The position numbers and the translations under genes are program-made. 64,000 bases of DNA from Enterobacter pseudoroggenkampii (GTDB lineage: Bacteria; Pseudomonadota; Gammaproteobacteria; Enterobacterales; Enterobacteriaceae), in contig NZ_JAPMLV010000001.1 in assembly GCF_026420145.1 (NCBI RefSeq), forward strand, positions 558,001-622,000, in the 5' to 3' direction. Of the stretch, positions 30,091 through 39,907 are shown piece after piece. The notes under the pieces were generated by a model. The model ran no database searches, was not told the DNA's origin, and was given only the letters and a program-made list of their open reading frames with translations. Within the stretch, counting starts at the first letter, position 1, and the number at the start of each line of letters is the position of its first letter.

Positions 30091-31044
30091 ATGAGCACAC
30101 TTGAACCTCCAGCCCGCGTAGAAAAGCCGGGTGCCATTGCCGGTTTACTGACGCGCATGCAGATGAAACACGGCCGCAAGCTGGTGATCGCCATGCCGTA
30201 CGTGTGGCTGATCCTGCTGTTCCTGCTGCCGTTCCTGATTGTTTTCAAGATAAGCCTGGCGGAAATGGCGCGGGCGATCCCGCCCTATACTAACCTGCTG
30301 GACTGGGCCGACGGGCAGCTGACGCTGACGCTTAATCTCGGCAACTTCCTGCAGCTCACCGACGACCCGCTCTATTTCGAAGCCTATCTGCAGTCACTGC
30401 AGGTGGCGGCGATCTCGACGCTCTGCTGTCTGGTGATGGGCTACCCGCTGGCGTGGGCGGTGGCGCACAGCAAGCCGTCGACGCGTAACATCCTGCTGCT
30501 GCTGGTGATCCTGCCATCGTGGACCTCGTTCCTGATCCGCGTTTACGCCTGGATGGGGATCCTGAAAAACAACGGCGTGCTGAATAACTTTCTCATGTGG
30601 CTGGGAGTTATCGATCAGCCGCTGACGATCCTGCACACCAACCTCGCGGTCTATATCGGCATCGTGTACGCCTATCTGCCGTTTATGGTGCTGCCGATTT
30701 ACACGGCGCTGACGCGTATTGATTATTCGCTGGTGGAAGCGTCGCTCGATCTCGGCGCGCGCCCGTTAAAAACCTTCTTCAGCGTCATTGTCCCGCTGAC
30801 CAAAGGCGGCATCATCGCCGGGTCGATGCTGGTCTTTATCCCGGCGGTCGGGGAGTTTGTGATCCCGGAACTGCTCGGCGGCCCGGACAGCATCATGATT
30901 GGCCGCGTGCTGTGGCAGGAGTTCTTCAATAACCGCGACTGGCCGGTGGCCTCTGCGGTGGCGATTGTGATGCTCCTGCTGCTGATCGTGCCGATCATGT
31001 GGTTCCACAAGCATCAGCAGAAACAGATGGGAGATCACGGATGA
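30091..31044 (+). CDS. potH: Putrescine ABC importer permease PotH
   Basis: A 317-residue permease with about six membrane spans, long hydrophilic N terminus and the EAA loop VEASLDLGARPLKTFFSVIVPL. It begins 9 bp after potG with AAGGAG and overlaps potI by 4 bp (ATGA). It forms the channel with PotI. Confidence 0.95.
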   Translation: MSTLEPPARVEKPGAIAGLLTRMQMKHGRKLVIAMPYVWLILLFLLPFLIVFKISLAEMARAIPPYTNLLDWADGQLTLTLNLGNFLQLTDDPLYFEAYLQSLQVAAISTLCCLVMGYPLAWAVAHSKPSTRNILLLLVILPSWTSFLIRVYAWMGILKNNGVLNNFLMWLGVIDQPLTILHTNLAVYIGIVYAYLPFMVLPIYTALTRIDYSLVEASLDLGARPLKTFFSVIVPLTKGGIIAGSMLVFIPAVGEFVIPELLGGPDSIMIGRVLWQEFFNNRDWPVASAVAIVMLLLLIVPIMWFHKHQQKQMGDHG

Positions 31045-31886
31045 ACAACTTACCGGTAGTGCGCTCCCCGTGGCGGATAGCGATCCTCGTTATCGGCTTT
31101 ACCTTCCTGTATGCGCCGATGCTGATGCTGGTGATCTACTCGTTTAACAGCTCCAAGCTGGTGACGGTCTGGGCAGGCTGGTCGACGCGCTGGTACAGCG
31201 AGCTGTTCCACGATGATGCGATGATGAGCGCGGTGGGGTTGAGCCTGACCATTGCGGCGCTGGCGGCGACAATGGCCTCCGTGCTGGGCACGATCGCCGC
31301 GCTGGTGATGGTGCGCTTCGGGCGTTTTCGCGGCTCGAACGGCTTCGCCTTTATGATCACCGCGCCGCTGGTCATGCCGGACGTGATCACCGGTCTCGCG
31401 CTGCTGCTGCTGTTCGTGGCCCTGGCGCACGCCATCGGCTGGCCGGCGGATCGCGGTATGCTCACCATCTGGCTGGCGCACGTCACCTTCTGTACCGCCT
31501 ATGTCGCGGTGGTGATCGCCTCGCGCCTGCGCGAGCTGGATCGCTCCATTGAAGAGGCGGCGATGGATCTTGGCGCGACGCCGCTGAAGGTCTTTTTCAT
31601 CATCACCCTGCCGATGATTATGCCGGCGGTGATCTCCGGCTGGCTGCTGGCGTTTACGCTGTCGCTGGACGATCTGGTTATCGCCAGCTTTGTCTCCGGC
31701 CCGGGGGCGACGACGCTGCCGATGCTGGTCTTCTCCAGCGTGCGTATGGGGGTCAACCCGGAGATCAATGCCCTGGCCTCTATCATCCTCGGCGTGGTCG
31801 GAATTGTCGGATTTATCGCCTGGTATTTGATGGCGCGCGCGGAAAAACAGCGCGTGCGCGATATCCAGCGTGCAAGACGCGGCTGA
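31041..31886 (+). CDS. potI: Putrescine ABC importer permease PotI
   Basis: A 281-residue permease with six expected spans and the EAA loop EEAAMDLGATPLKVFFIITL. The ATG at 31041 overlaps the potH stop (ATGA) and matches the E. coli start; the ORF start at 30999 lies inside potH. It closes the potFGHI operon, ahead of a terminator. Confidence 0.95.
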   Translation: MNNLPVVRSPWRIAILVIGFTFLYAPMLMLVIYSFNSSKLVTVWAGWSTRWYSELFHDDAMMSAVGLSLTIAALAATMASVLGTIAALVMVRFGRFRGSNGFAFMITAPLVMPDVITGLALLLLFVALAHAIGWPADRGMLTIWLAHVTFCTAYVAVVIASRLRELDRSIEEAAMDLGATPLKVFFIITLPMIMPAVISGWLLAFTLSLDDLVIASFVSGPGATTLPMLVFSSVRMGVNPEINALASIILGVVGIVGFIAWYLMARAEKQRVRDIQRARRG

Positions 31887-31908
31887 AGGATTTAAAATTT
31901 CCAGTGAT

Positions 31909-31936
31909 GTGCCGCGCATGACGCGGCACTGTTTTT
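31909..31936 (+). terminator. Terminator after potI
   Basis: A perfect 8-bp stem, GTGCCGCG and CGCGGCAC, with a CATGA loop is followed by TG and five T, 22 bp after the potI stop. Confidence 0.85.
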
Positions 31937-31951
31937 CAGGGAAGTAAAACA

Positions 31952-32425
31952 TTGGGATTATTAAAAAAATCACGTATTACGCACGCGCGTCCTAACGTAC
32001 CTGCACTGGTTCAGGTGGCGGCGCTCGCCATTATTATGATCCGCTGCCTGGACGTGCTGATGATTCTGAATACCCTGGGCGTGCGCGGCATCGGTGAATT
32101 CATTCACCGCAGCGTGCAGACGTGGAATCTGACGCTGGTCTTTTTGAGCAGCCTGGTGCTGGTGTTTATCGAGATCTACTGTGCGTTTTCGCTGGTCAAA
32201 GGGCGCAACTGGGCGCGCTGGGTCTATCTGCTGACGCAGATTACCGCGGCGAGCTATCTGTGGGCCGCCTCGCTGGGATACGGCTACCCGGAGCTGTTCA
32301 GCATCGCCGGTGAATCCAAACGCGAGATCCTGCGCGCGCTGTTTATGCAAAAACTGCCGGACATGCTGGTGCTCTTTCTACTCTTCGTCCCGGCCTCCAG
32401 TCGGCGGTTCTTCCGTCTGCAATAA
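31952..32425 (+). CDS. ybjO: Inner-membrane protein YbjO (DUF2593)
   Basis: A 157-residue protein with about four membrane spans (near residues 20-42, 60-80, 90-110 and 130-150). Position between potI and rlmC identifies it as YbjO. The start is TTG at 31952 with AGGGAAG upstream; no good ATG exists near it. It may therefore be poorly translated, or start slightly elsewhere. Function unknown. Confidence 0.82.
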   Translation: MGLLKKSRITHARPNVPALVQVAALAIIMIRCLDVLMILNTLGVRGIGEFIHRSVQTWNLTLVFLSSLVLVFIEIYCAFSLVKGRNWARWVYLLTQITAASYLWAASLGYGYPELFSIAGESKREILRALFMQKLPDMLVLFLLFVPASSRRFFRLQ

Positions 32426-32465
32426 TGTGTATAATCGCAGCCCTCGTGATTCTTAAGGTTTTCAT

Positions 32466-33593
32466 ATGCAGTGCGCACTCTATGACGCCGGACGCTGCCG
32501 CTCCTGTCAGTGGATAGAACAGCCGGTCTCTCAACAACTCACCGCCAAAATGGCCAACCTGCAACAGCTGCTGGCAGCGCACGCGGTGGGCGAATGGTGC
32601 GCACCCGTCAGCGGCCCGGAGCAGGGTTTCCGTAATAAAGCCAAAATGGTGGTCAGCGGCAGCGTGGAAAAACCGCTGCTGGGGATGCTGCACCGCGACG
32701 GCACGCCGGAAGACTTAACCGACTGCCCGCTGTATCCCGCCTCCTTTGCGCCGGTCTTTGCGGCGCTTAAGCCGTTTATCGCGCGGGCGGGGTTAACGCC
32801 CTACAGCGTGGCCCGCAAGCGCGGCGAGCTGAAGTACCTTCTGTTGACCGAAAGCCAGATCGACGGCGGCATGATGCTGCGCTTTGTGCTGCGCTCTGAA
32901 ACCAAGCTGGCGCAGCTTCGCGCGGCGCTGCCGTGGCTGCAGGCGCAGCTTCCGCAGCTGAAGGTCATTACGGCGAACATTCAGCCGGTGCATATGGCGA
33001 TCATGGAAGGGGAAAAAGAGATTTTCTTCACCGACCAGCACGCGCTGGCGGAGAGCTTCAACGGCGTTCCGCTGTGGATCCGCCCGCAAAGCTTCTTCCA
33101 GACCAACCCGACCGTGGCAAGCGGCCTGTACGCTACCGCCCGCGACTGGGTTCGAGCGTTGAACGTTCACCACATGTGGGATCTGTTCTGCGGCGTGGGC
33201 GGGTTTGGCCTGCATTGCGCCACGCCGGAGATGCAGCTCACCGGGATTGAGATCTCTGCCGAAGCGATTGCCTGCGCGAAACAGTCCGCCGCCGAACTGG
33301 GGTTAACGAACCTGCGCTTCCAGGCGCTGGACTCCACGCAGTTCGCGACCGGCCAGGGCAACGTGCCGGAGCTGGTGCTGGTCAACCCGCCGCGCCGCGG
33401 CATCGGCAATGCGCTGTGCGACTACCTGAGCCAGATGGCGCCAGAGTACATCATCTATTCCAGCTGCAACGCGCAGACCATGGCGAAAGACATCGCTCAA
33501 CTGCCGGGCTATCGCATTGAACGCGTTCAGCTTTTTGATATGTTCCCGCATACCGCGCACTATGAAGTGCTGACGTTGCTCGTAAAATCTTAA
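32466..33593 (+). CDS. rlmC: 23S rRNA (uracil-747-C5)-methyltransferase RlmC
   Basis: A 375-residue SAM-dependent methyltransferase that makes 5-methyluridine 747 of 23S rRNA. The four Fe-S cluster cysteines are at 3, 11, 14 and 87, and the catalytic nucleophile Cys334 lies in [10 protein letters not shown]. The SAM domain has [12 protein letters not shown] and the VNPPRRGIG motif. The length and residue positions equal E. coli RlmC (RumB). Confidence 0.96.
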   Translation: MQCALYDAGRCRSCQWIEQPVSQQLTAKMANLQQLLAAHAVGEWCAPVSGPEQGFRNKAKMVVSGSVEKPLLGMLHRDGTPEDLTDCPLYPASFAPVFAALKPFIARAGLTPYSVARKRGELKYLLLTESQIDGGMMLRFVLRSETKLAQLRAALPWLQAQLPQLKVITANIQPVHMAIMEGEKEIFFTDQHALAESFNGVPLWIRPQSFFQTNPTVASGLYATARDWVRALNVHHMWDLFCGVGGFGLHCATPEMQLTGIEISAEAIACAKQSAAELGLTNLRFQALDSTQFATGQGNVPELVLVNPPRRGIGNALCDYLSQMAPEYIIYSSCNAQTMAKDIAQLPGYRIERVQLFDMFPHTAHYEVLTLLVKS

Positions 33594-33665
33594 ACAAAAT
33601 GTGAACTCTTCATCCCGGCGAAATCAGGTAAGCTTACGTCATAAGAAATGAATGAAGGCTTACTC

Positions 33666-34373
33666 ATGAAGCAGATCCTGCTGGTGGAAGACGACCACGA
33701 TATCGCGGCGCTTCTGCAACTCAATTTAGAAGACGAAGGCTACGCCATCACCCACGAGCCTGACGGGGGCAACGCCCTGCAGCGTCTTGAAAAACAGCCG
33801 TGGGATGCGGTGATCCTCGACCTGATGCTTCCCAACGTTGACGGTCTGGAGATTTGCCGCCGCATCCGTCAGATGACGCGCTACCTGCCGGTGATCATCA
33901 TCAGCGCCCGCAGCAGCGAAACCGACCGCATCACCGGGCTGGAAACCGGCGCCGACGACTATCTGGCTAAGCCGTTCTCCGTGCAGGAGCTGATTGCGCG
34001 TATCAAAGCACTGTTTCGTCGCCAGCAGGCGATGGGGCAGGCGCAAACCGACGGACACATTCAGGCGCACGGGCTGACCATCGATCCGCTGGCGCGCAGC
34101 GTGCTGCTTCACGGCCAGGTGGTGGACCTCACCCCGCGCGAGTTCGAGCTGCTGTACTTTTTTGCCCGTCATCCCGGCGAGGTGTTTTCCCGTCTGGCGC
34201 TGCTGGAGCAGGTCTGGGGCTATCAGCACGAAGGCTATGAGCACACCGTTAACACCCATATCAACCGCCTGCGCATCAAGATTGAGAAGGACGCCGCCGA
34301 GCCGGAGATTATTCGCACCGTCTGGGGCAAGGGCTATAAATTTGCGGAGCCAAATCATGATGCGCCGCTTTAG
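33666..34373 (+). CDS. OmpR/PhoB-family response regulator
   Basis: A 235-residue response regulator. The receiver domain has acidic residues in VEDDHD, phospho-acceptor Asp52 (VILDLMLP), Ser80 and Lys102 (AKPF). The winged-helix domain includes LTPREFELLYFFARHPGEVFSR and NTHINRLRIKIE, ending in RTVWGKGYKF. ATG 33666 follows GAAGG; ATG 33648 would add six residues. It overlaps the kinase gene by 17 bp. No two-component system lies between rlmC and artJ in E. coli, so this pair is an insertion of unknown signal. Confidence 0.9.
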   Translation: MKQILLVEDDHDIAALLQLNLEDEGYAITHEPDGGNALQRLEKQPWDAVILDLMLPNVDGLEICRRIRQMTRYLPVIIISARSSETDRITGLETGADDYLAKPFSVQELIARIKALFRRQQAMGQAQTDGHIQAHGLTIDPLARSVLLHGQVVDLTPREFELLYFFARHPGEVFSRLALLEQVWGYQHEGYEHTVNTHINRLRIKIEKDAAEPEIIRTVWGKGYKFAEPNHDAPL

Positions 34374-35826
34374 CCTGAGCCAGCGCCTGACGCTGCTCTT
34401 CATCCTGCTGATGATGCTCTGCGCCACCGTCGCCTGCGCGGTACAGCTCTACAGCAGCATGCAGTACGGTAACGCGATGGTGCAGCGTTTGTCGGGTGGG
34501 CTGGCGCAGCAGATCGTCCAGCGCGAACCGATTCTGGACGCGCAGGGCGGGATCGATCGCAGCGCGCTGAAACCGCTGTTTGGCCGGCTGATGACCTTTA
34601 ATCCGAGCGTTGAGCTGTACGTTATCTCTCCTGACGGCGATATCCTCGCCGATGCCGCACCGCCGGGCCATATTAAGCGGCAAAAAATCGACCTGGCGCC
34701 GGTGCAGAGCTTCCTGAGCGGCACCGCCATGCCGGTACTGGGCGACGATCCGCGCAGTCAAAATCAAAAAGTCTTTAGCGCCACGCCGCTGCGGCAGGAC
34801 GGCGAGCTAAAAGGCTATCTGTACATTATCTTGCAGGGCGAGGAGTCAAACGCTCTGGCGGAAATGGCCTGGCACAAGGCGCTGTGGAGTACCGTCCTGT
34901 GGTCACTGCTGTGGGTCGCGCTGTTTGGGCTGCTGGCAGGGCTGCTGGTCTGGTACTGGGTTACGCGTCCGGTCAAACAGCTGACGGTGGAAGTGGCCGG
35001 GCTGGAGCAGGACAGCATAAGCGCAATCAGGCTGCTGGCGGCACAGACGCCGGACGCGGCGGCAAAAGATGAAGTGGCAATCCTGCGCAACAGCTTTATC
35101 GAGCTGGCGCGCAAAATCACCCGCCAGTGGGATCAGCTGGCCGACAGCGATCGCCAGCGCCGGGAGTTTATCGCCAATATTTCGCACGATCTCCGCACGC
35201 CGCTCACCTCGCTGCTGGGGTATCTGGAAACCCTGTCGCTCAAATCCACCACGCTGACGCCGCAGGAGCACCAGCAGTATCTCGCCACCGCGCTGCGTCA
35301 GGGGCAAAAAGTCCGTCATCTTTCGCAGCAGCTGTTTGAGCTGGCGCGCCTTGAACACGGCGGTATTAAACCCCAGCGCGAGCGGTTCGCGATGGCAGAG
35401 CTGATTTCCGACGTGGCGCAGAAGTTTGAGCTCACCGCCCGCACGCGAGAGGTCAATCTGCATATTGACGTGCCGGGGCCGCTGCCGCTGGTAAACGCTG
35501 ATGTGTCGATGATTGAACGCGTGGTGACCAACCTGCTCGATAACGCGATGCGCCATACGCCAGCTGGCGGGGAAATTCGTCTGGCGGTCTGGCAGGAGAA
35601 TGAACGGCTGCAGGTCGAAGTGGCCGACAGCGGAACGGGCGTGGATGCCTCGCTGCGCGACGATCTGTTCCAGCGGCCGTCGGCGCTCAATACCCAGGCG
35701 TCGAGAGAGAATCGCGGCGGGTTAGGGCTGTTAATCGTGAAACGGATGCTGGAGCTGCACGGGGGGGGGATCAGGCTGATGGAGTCGGTAAGCGGGGCGC
35801 GGTTCAGGTTCTTTGTGCCGCTTTGA
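34357..35826 (+). CDS. Sensor histidine kinase
   Basis: A 489-residue membrane kinase. The first membrane helix (about 10-30) and second (about 170-195) enclose a periplasmic sensor domain of about 140 residues. HAMP follows, then the HisKA dimerisation helix with phospho-acceptor His277 in ANISHDLRTPLTSLLGYLE, and the ATPase domain with N box NLLDNAMRHTP, DSGTGV and NRGGLGLLIVKRMLELHGG. The two ATGs at 34357 and 34360 overlap the end of the regulator gene, which suggests coupled translation. The signal is not evident from the sequence. Confidence 0.9.
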   Translation: MMRRFSLSQRLTLLFILLMMLCATVACAVQLYSSMQYGNAMVQRLSGGLAQQIVQREPILDAQGGIDRSALKPLFGRLMTFNPSVELYVISPDGDILADAAPPGHIKRQKIDLAPVQSFLSGTAMPVLGDDPRSQNQKVFSATPLRQDGELKGYLYIILQGEESNALAEMAWHKALWSTVLWSLLWVALFGLLAGLLVWYWVTRPVKQLTVEVAGLEQDSISAIRLLAAQTPDAAAKDEVAILRNSFIELARKITRQWDQLADSDRQRREFIANISHDLRTPLTSLLGYLETLSLKSTTLTPQEHQQYLATALRQGQKVRHLSQQLFELARLEHGGIKPQRERFAMAELISDVAQKFELTARTREVNLHIDVPGPLPLVNADVSMIERVVTNLLDNAMRHTPAGGEIRLAVWQENERLQVEVADSGTGVDASLRDDLFQRPSALNTQASRENRGGLGLLIVKRMLELHGGGIRLMESVSGARFRFFVPL

Positions 35827-35832
35827 GAAATT

Positions 35833-35897
35833 GCCGGGTGGCGGCTTCGCCTTACCCGGCCTACAGACTACCACCCCCGTAGGCCAGGTCACCCGGC
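35833..35897. repeat. Pair of facing REP units (BIME-like)
   Basis: One REP unit with GCCGGGT...ACCCGGC at 35833-35864 is followed by a shorter inverted unit near 35880-35897. They fill the gap between the convergent kinase and artJ genes. Confidence 0.75.
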
Positions 35898-35905
35898 AAA
35901 AAAGG

Positions 35906-36637
35906 TTACTGCGGGAACCACTGCTCGCTGATTTTCTGGTACGTACCGTCCGCTTTAATCGCTTTCAGCGCGCCGTTCAGTTTTTCCAGCAGGGCTTTGT
36001 TATCCGGACGTACCGCGATGCCGAGGCCCGTACCGAAGTACTGTGGATCGGTCACTTTTTCCGTTGCGGTGCCCAGCTGCGGATTGGTTTTCAGCCACTC
36101 GTTCACCACGGCGGTATCGCCGAAGACGCCGTCGATACGGCCATTTTTCAGGTCGATAATCGCGTTCTGGTAGCTGTCATAGGCCACGGTTTTCACTTCC
36201 GGATGTTTGTCCTGCAGGTATTTCTGATGCGTGGTGCCGTTTTCCATCCCGATGCGTTTGCCTTTCAGCTGATCGAAAGAGGTATAAGCGCCTTTCTTCG
36301 CAATCACCACCGCCGAGTTGGCGTAGTACGGGTCGGTGAACGCGACCTGCTTGCTGCGCTCAGGCGTGATGTCCATCCCGGAGATCACCGCATCGTATTT
36401 TTTGAACTTCAGCGACGGGATCAGGCTGTCGAAAGCATGGTTGGTAAAGGTGCAGTCGGCCTGCATTTGTTTGCACAGCGCTTTCGCCAGGTCGATATCG
36501 AAACCAACGATCTGGTTGCTGGCATCCAGCGATTCAAACGGCGGATAGGTGGCGGAGACGCCGAAATTGATTTTATCCGCAGCGGATGCGCCAGCGGCGA
36601 AGGTGGCGAGTAATGCGGCCAGAACTAACTTTTTCAT
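35906..36637 (-). CDS. artJ: Arginine-binding periplasmic protein ArtJ
   Basis: A 243-residue family 3 solute-binding protein. The signal peptide ends at GASAADK. The ligand-binding features NFGVSATYPPFESLDASNQIVGFDIDLAKALC and DGVFGDTAVV are typical of basic amino acid receptors. In E. coli ArtJ binds L-arginine and is strongly repressed by ArgR; two candidate ArgR boxes lie just upstream here. It is a separate transcription unit behind artPIQM. Confidence 0.95.
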   Translation of the reverse strand: MKKLVLAALLATFAAGASAADKINFGVSATYPPFESLDASNQIVGFDIDLAKALCKQMQADCTFTNHAFDSLIPSLKFKKYDAVISGMDITPERSKQVAFTDPYYANSAVVIAKKGAYTSFDQLKGKRIGMENGTTHQKYLQDKHPEVKTVAYDSYQNAIIDLKNGRIDGVFGDTAVVNEWLKTNPQLGTATEKVTDPQYFGTGLGIAVRPDNKALLEKLNGALKAIKADGTYQKISEQWFPQ

Positions 36638-36700
36638 TGTAATGCTCCCGTCTGTCTTATTGATGCGCCGTGTCTGCGGCCTGGATGTACAATGCCAGTT

Positions 36701-36739
36701 AATGAATTTATATGCAATAAAAATGATTAAGTATTATTT
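36701..36739. promoter_or_regulatory. Tandem ArgR boxes upstream of artJ
   Basis: Two 18-bp AT-rich sites, at 36701-36718 (with TGAATTTATATGCA) and 36722-36739, are separated by 3 bp, the spacing used by ArgR hexamers. The first fits the TGAATwwwwATTCA-type consensus best. They lie 64 bp upstream of the artJ start. Confidence 0.65.
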
Positions 36740-36746
36740 TCATCGC

Positions 36747-36782
36747 AAAAAAAAGCGGATAACCCATCAGGTTACCCGCTTT
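36747..36782 (-). terminator. Terminator after artM
   Basis: On the minus strand a stem-loop with arms AAGCGGGTAACC and GGTTATCCGCTT (one mismatch) is followed by a run of eight T. It lies 29 bp beyond artM and separates artPIQM from artJ. Confidence 0.85.
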
Positions 36783-36810
36783 ATGAATACCGTTTTATGC
36801 ATTCGCGTGG

Positions 36811-37479
36811 TTAATTTCTGCGCTCAAACGCCAGCGCTTTACGCTCGATCAGGCGCATCATCAGCGTCAGCAGACCGTTCACCACCAGGTAGACCACACC
36901 CGCCGCGCCGAACACCATCACGTCATAGGTGCGTCCATACAGCAGCTGTCCGTGACCCATCACTTCCATCAGGGTGATGGTGTAGGCCAGCGAGGTACTT
37001 TTGAACACCAGCACCACTTCGTTGGAATAGGAGGAGAGGGCGCGCTTAAAGGCGTACGGCAGCAGGATCGCCAGCGTGTCTTTCTTGCTCATGCCCAGCG
37101 CCCCGCAGGACTGCCACTGGCCTTCCGGGATGGCGCGGATCGCCCCGTAGAACAGCTGGGTGGTATAGGCCGCGCTGTTCAGCGAAAGGGCAATCAGGGC
37201 ACACAGCCACGGCTCAGAGAGCAGATGCCAGATAACCGGATAGTCCTGCAGCGACGGGAACTGGCCCGGGCCGTAGTAAATCAGGAAGATCTGCACCAGC
37301 AGCGGCGTACCGGTAAACAGGGTGATGTAACCGCGCACAATCCACACCAGCACCGGCGTTTTCAGCGTCAGGATGATGGTGAAGATAAGGGCCAGGATCA
37401 GCGCCACGATAATGGACGCCACGGTCAGCGTCAGGCTGGTGTGCAGCCCTTTCATCAACTCGGGAAAGTATTCAAGCAT
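36811..37479 (-). CDS. artM: Arginine ABC importer permease ArtM
   Basis: A 222-residue permease of the His/Glu/Gln type with about five spans. Conserved features are the FTGTPLLVQIFLIYYGPGQF segment and the EAA loop IPEGQWQSCGALGMSKKDTLAILLPYA. It shares one base with the end of artQ, indicating coupling. It forms the channel with ArtQ. Confidence 0.95.
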   Translation of the reverse strand: MLEYFPELMKGLHTSLTLTVASIIVALILALIFTIILTLKTPVLVWIVRGYITLFTGTPLLVQIFLIYYGPGQFPSLQDYPVIWHLLSEPWLCALIALSLNSAAYTTQLFYGAIRAIPEGQWQSCGALGMSKKDTLAILLPYAFKRALSSYSNEVVLVFKSTSLAYTITLMEVMGHGQLLYGRTYDVMVFGAAGVVYLVVNGLLTLMMRLIERKALAFERRN

Positions 37480-38195
37480 CAGCCTGGTCTCCGTTCAAAG
37501 CGCGTCGCACGCAGGTCAATACGCTTGAGGATGTACTGACTGAGCAACGTGATCACCAGGTAGATCGCCGCAGCCACAATGTACCAGGTAAACGGCTCCT
37601 GGGTACGGGTGGCGATGCTTTTGGTTTGCAGCATCAAATCGTTAACGCTGATCAGGCTCACCAGCGCGGTATCTTTCAGCAGCACCAGCCACTGGTTGCC
37701 GAGCCCCGGCAGGGCATGACGCCACATCTGCGGCATCACCAGACGGAAAAAGATGGCGGATTTCGACAACCCTAGCGCCTGACCCGACTCCCATTGCCCC
37801 TGCGGCACGGCTTTCAGCGCACCGCGCAGGGTTTGCGACGCGTACGCGGAGTAGAGCAGGGAGAGAGCAATCACGCCGCACAGGAACGGGCTGACGTCGA
37901 AGTTATCAATCTGCATCTGCACCGGGATCTGCGCAAAGCCGAGATTGAGGGTGAAGCCGTCAGACAGCGTGAGCAGCAGCTGCGAAGAGCCGAAATAGAT
38001 AAACAGGACCACCAGAATTTCCGGTAGCCCACGCAGCACGGTGACCAGCGCGGAGCCTGTCCAGGCGACGGGGAACCATTTCGCGGATTCCCACACCGCA
38101 AAGAACATCGCCAGCACGAGGCCGATAATCAGTGCGCAAACGGCAAGGCCGACGGTCATCCCGGCGGCACTTGCTAAAGGAAAAATTTCATTCAT
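37479..38195 (-). CDS. artQ: Arginine ABC importer permease ArtQ
   Basis: A 238-residue permease, homologous to ArtM, with [21 protein letters not shown] and the EAA loop [26 protein letters not shown]. About five membrane spans. It lies 6 bp after artI and overlaps artM by one base. Confidence 0.95.
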   Translation of the reverse strand: MNEIFPLASAAGMTVGLAVCALIIGLVLAMFFAVWESAKWFPVAWTGSALVTVLRGLPEILVVLFIYFGSSQLLLTLSDGFTLNLGFAQIPVQMQIDNFDVSPFLCGVIALSLLYSAYASQTLRGALKAVPQGQWESGQALGLSKSAIFFRLVMPQMWRHALPGLGNQWLVLLKDTALVSLISVNDLMLQTKSIATRTQEPFTWYIVAAAIYLVITLLSQYILKRIDLRATRFERRPG

Positions 38196-38201
38196 CAGGA
38201 A

Positions 38202-38933
38202 TTACTTCTGGAACCATTTTTTGTAGATGGTTTCGTAGGTGCCGTCTTTCTTCACTTTTTCCAGCGCAGCGTTGAATTTCTGCTGCAGCTCAGTGTTGCC
38301 CTGACGAACGGCAATCCCCAGACCGGTACCGAAGTAATCCTTATCGGTCACTTTGTCGCCCACTGGCGCCAGCTTGTCGTTGGCTTTCAGCCACTCGGTC
38401 ACGACCGCGGTATCACCGAAAACGCCGTCGATACGGCCATTTTGCAGATCCAGCTTCGCGTTCTGGTAGCTGTCATACGGAACGGTGGTGATTTCCGGAT
38501 GCTTATCCGTAATGAATTTCTGGTGCGTGGTGCCGTTCTGCACGCCGACTTTTTTGCCTTTCAGCTGATCGACAGAGGTGAATTTACCTTTCTGACCAAT
38601 GAACAGGGCGGAGTTGTCGTAGTAAGGGGTGGTGAACAGCACCTGCTTTTCACGCTCCGGGGTGATATCCATACCGGCCATCACGGCGTCGATACGGCGG
38701 AACTTCAGGCTTGGGATCAGGCTGTCAAACGCCTGGTTGCTGAAGGTACAGGTCGCATCAATCTCTTTACACAGGGCGTTAGCCAGGTCCACGTCGAAGC
38801 CCACAATTTTGTTGTTCGCGTCGATGGACTCAAACGGAGGGTAAGAGGCTTCCGTGGCAAAACGAATGGTCTGGGCTGCGGTAGCGGAAAGGGTAACGCC
38901 AGCAAGCAGCACGGCAAGTAATACTTTTTTCAT
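38202..38933 (-). CDS. artI: Periplasmic binding protein ArtI
   Basis: A 243-residue family 3 solute-binding protein, a paralogue of ArtJ. The signal peptide ends at LSATAAQT. The start at 38933 follows AGGGGAA and matches E. coli; the ORF start at 39053 lies inside artP. In E. coli its ligand is less certain than ArtJ's. It follows artP by 19 bp in the artPIQM operon. Confidence 0.95.
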   Translation of the reverse strand: MKKVLLAVLLAGVTLSATAAQTIRFATEASYPPFESIDANNKIVGFDVDLANALCKEIDATCTFSNQAFDSLIPSLKFRRIDAVMAGMDITPEREKQVLFTTPYYDNSALFIGQKGKFTSVDQLKGKKVGVQNGTTHQKFITDKHPEITTVPYDSYQNAKLDLQNGRIDGVFGDTAVVTEWLKANDKLAPVGDKVTDKDYFGTGLGIAVRQGNTELQQKFNAALEKVKKDGTYETIYKKWFQK

Positions 38934-38952
38934 TATATTTCCCCTGACACAA

Positions 38953-39681
38953 TCAATGAGATAAATAGTTTTTGAAGGCATCGGTTTGCGGGTTCGCGAA
39001 GCAGCTCGCATCACCTTGCTCAACGATATAGCCGTTTTCCATGTAGACCACACGGCTGGCGGTTTTACGCGCCACTTCCACTTCGTGGGTGACGATGACC
39101 TGCGTAATGTTGGTTTCCGCCAGCTCGCGAATAATGCTCACGATCTGGGCGGTGATTTCCGGATCCAGCGCCGCGGTGGGTTCATCAAACAGCAGCACCG
39201 CGGGTTCCATCATCAGCGCACGGGCAATGGCCACACGCTGCTGCTGACCACCAGAAAGATGCAGCGGATAGCGGTCGCTGTAGGGCTTAAGACGCAGGCG
39301 GTCCAGCAGCTTTTCGGCACGCGCAATGGCCTGATCCTTGCTTAACCCCAGCACGCGGCACGGGGCTTCAATCAGGTTTTGCAGGACGGTCAGGTGCGGC
39401 CAGAGATTGTATTGCTGGAAGACCATGCCGACGTTTTGACGCAGCTCACGAATCGCTTTATCAGACGGCGTCTTCGCGAAATCAAAATGGTTACCGGCAA
39501 TCGCCAGCGTACCTGAACGGGGCATTTCAAGCAGATTAAGGACACGCAGAAGGGAGCTTTTACCTGCACCGCTTGGGCCAAGCAAAACCAGCGTTTCGCC
39601 TTCCGGGCAGTTCAGCGTGATGTCAAACAGCGCCTGGTGTGCGCCGTAGAAGCAGTTAATGCCGTTTAGTTTAATACTCAT
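38953..39681 (-). CDS. artP: Arginine ABC importer ATPase ArtP
   Basis: A 242-residue ABC ATPase with Walker [10 protein letters not shown], signature LSGGQQQR, Walker B VLLFDEP and switch VTHEVEVA. It drives uptake through ArtQM and heads the artPIQM operon, as in E. coli. Confidence 0.96.
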   Translation of the reverse strand: MSIKLNGINCFYGAHQALFDITLNCPEGETLVLLGPSGAGKSSLLRVLNLLEMPRSGTLAIAGNHFDFAKTPSDKAIRELRQNVGMVFQQYNLWPHLTVLQNLIEAPCRVLGLSKDQAIARAEKLLDRLRLKPYSDRYPLHLSGGQQQRVAIARALMMEPAVLLFDEPTAALDPEITAQIVSIIRELAETNITQVIVTHEVEVARKTASRVVYMENGYIVEQGDASCFANPQTDAFKNYLSH

Positions 39682-39731
39682 CGGGGCAGTCTTTACTCAT
39701 CCAGGCAATCTATAGCAATTGAGGCCGCAGA

Positions 39732-39775
39732 TAGTACCGTTGACAGAATAGTTATGCAATATTTCTGCGTTAAAA
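39732..39775. promoter_or_regulatory. Possible ArgR site upstream of artP
   Basis: The AT-rich sequence contains GAATAGTTATGCA, a partial match to the ArgR half-box pattern, about 50-100 bp before artP. The second expected box is poor, so the call is tentative. Confidence 0.3.
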
Positions 39776-39907
39776 GTTAAATATAACCCGTGTTTCCTCT
39801 TAAACATAGCACAAAATAGCGAACGGCAAGGTCGGCGAGTATAAATGTCGGCATTCCGCATGAAATGCCGCACATTTTACGGGGGTTACCAGGGAATATC
39901 GGCGGAT

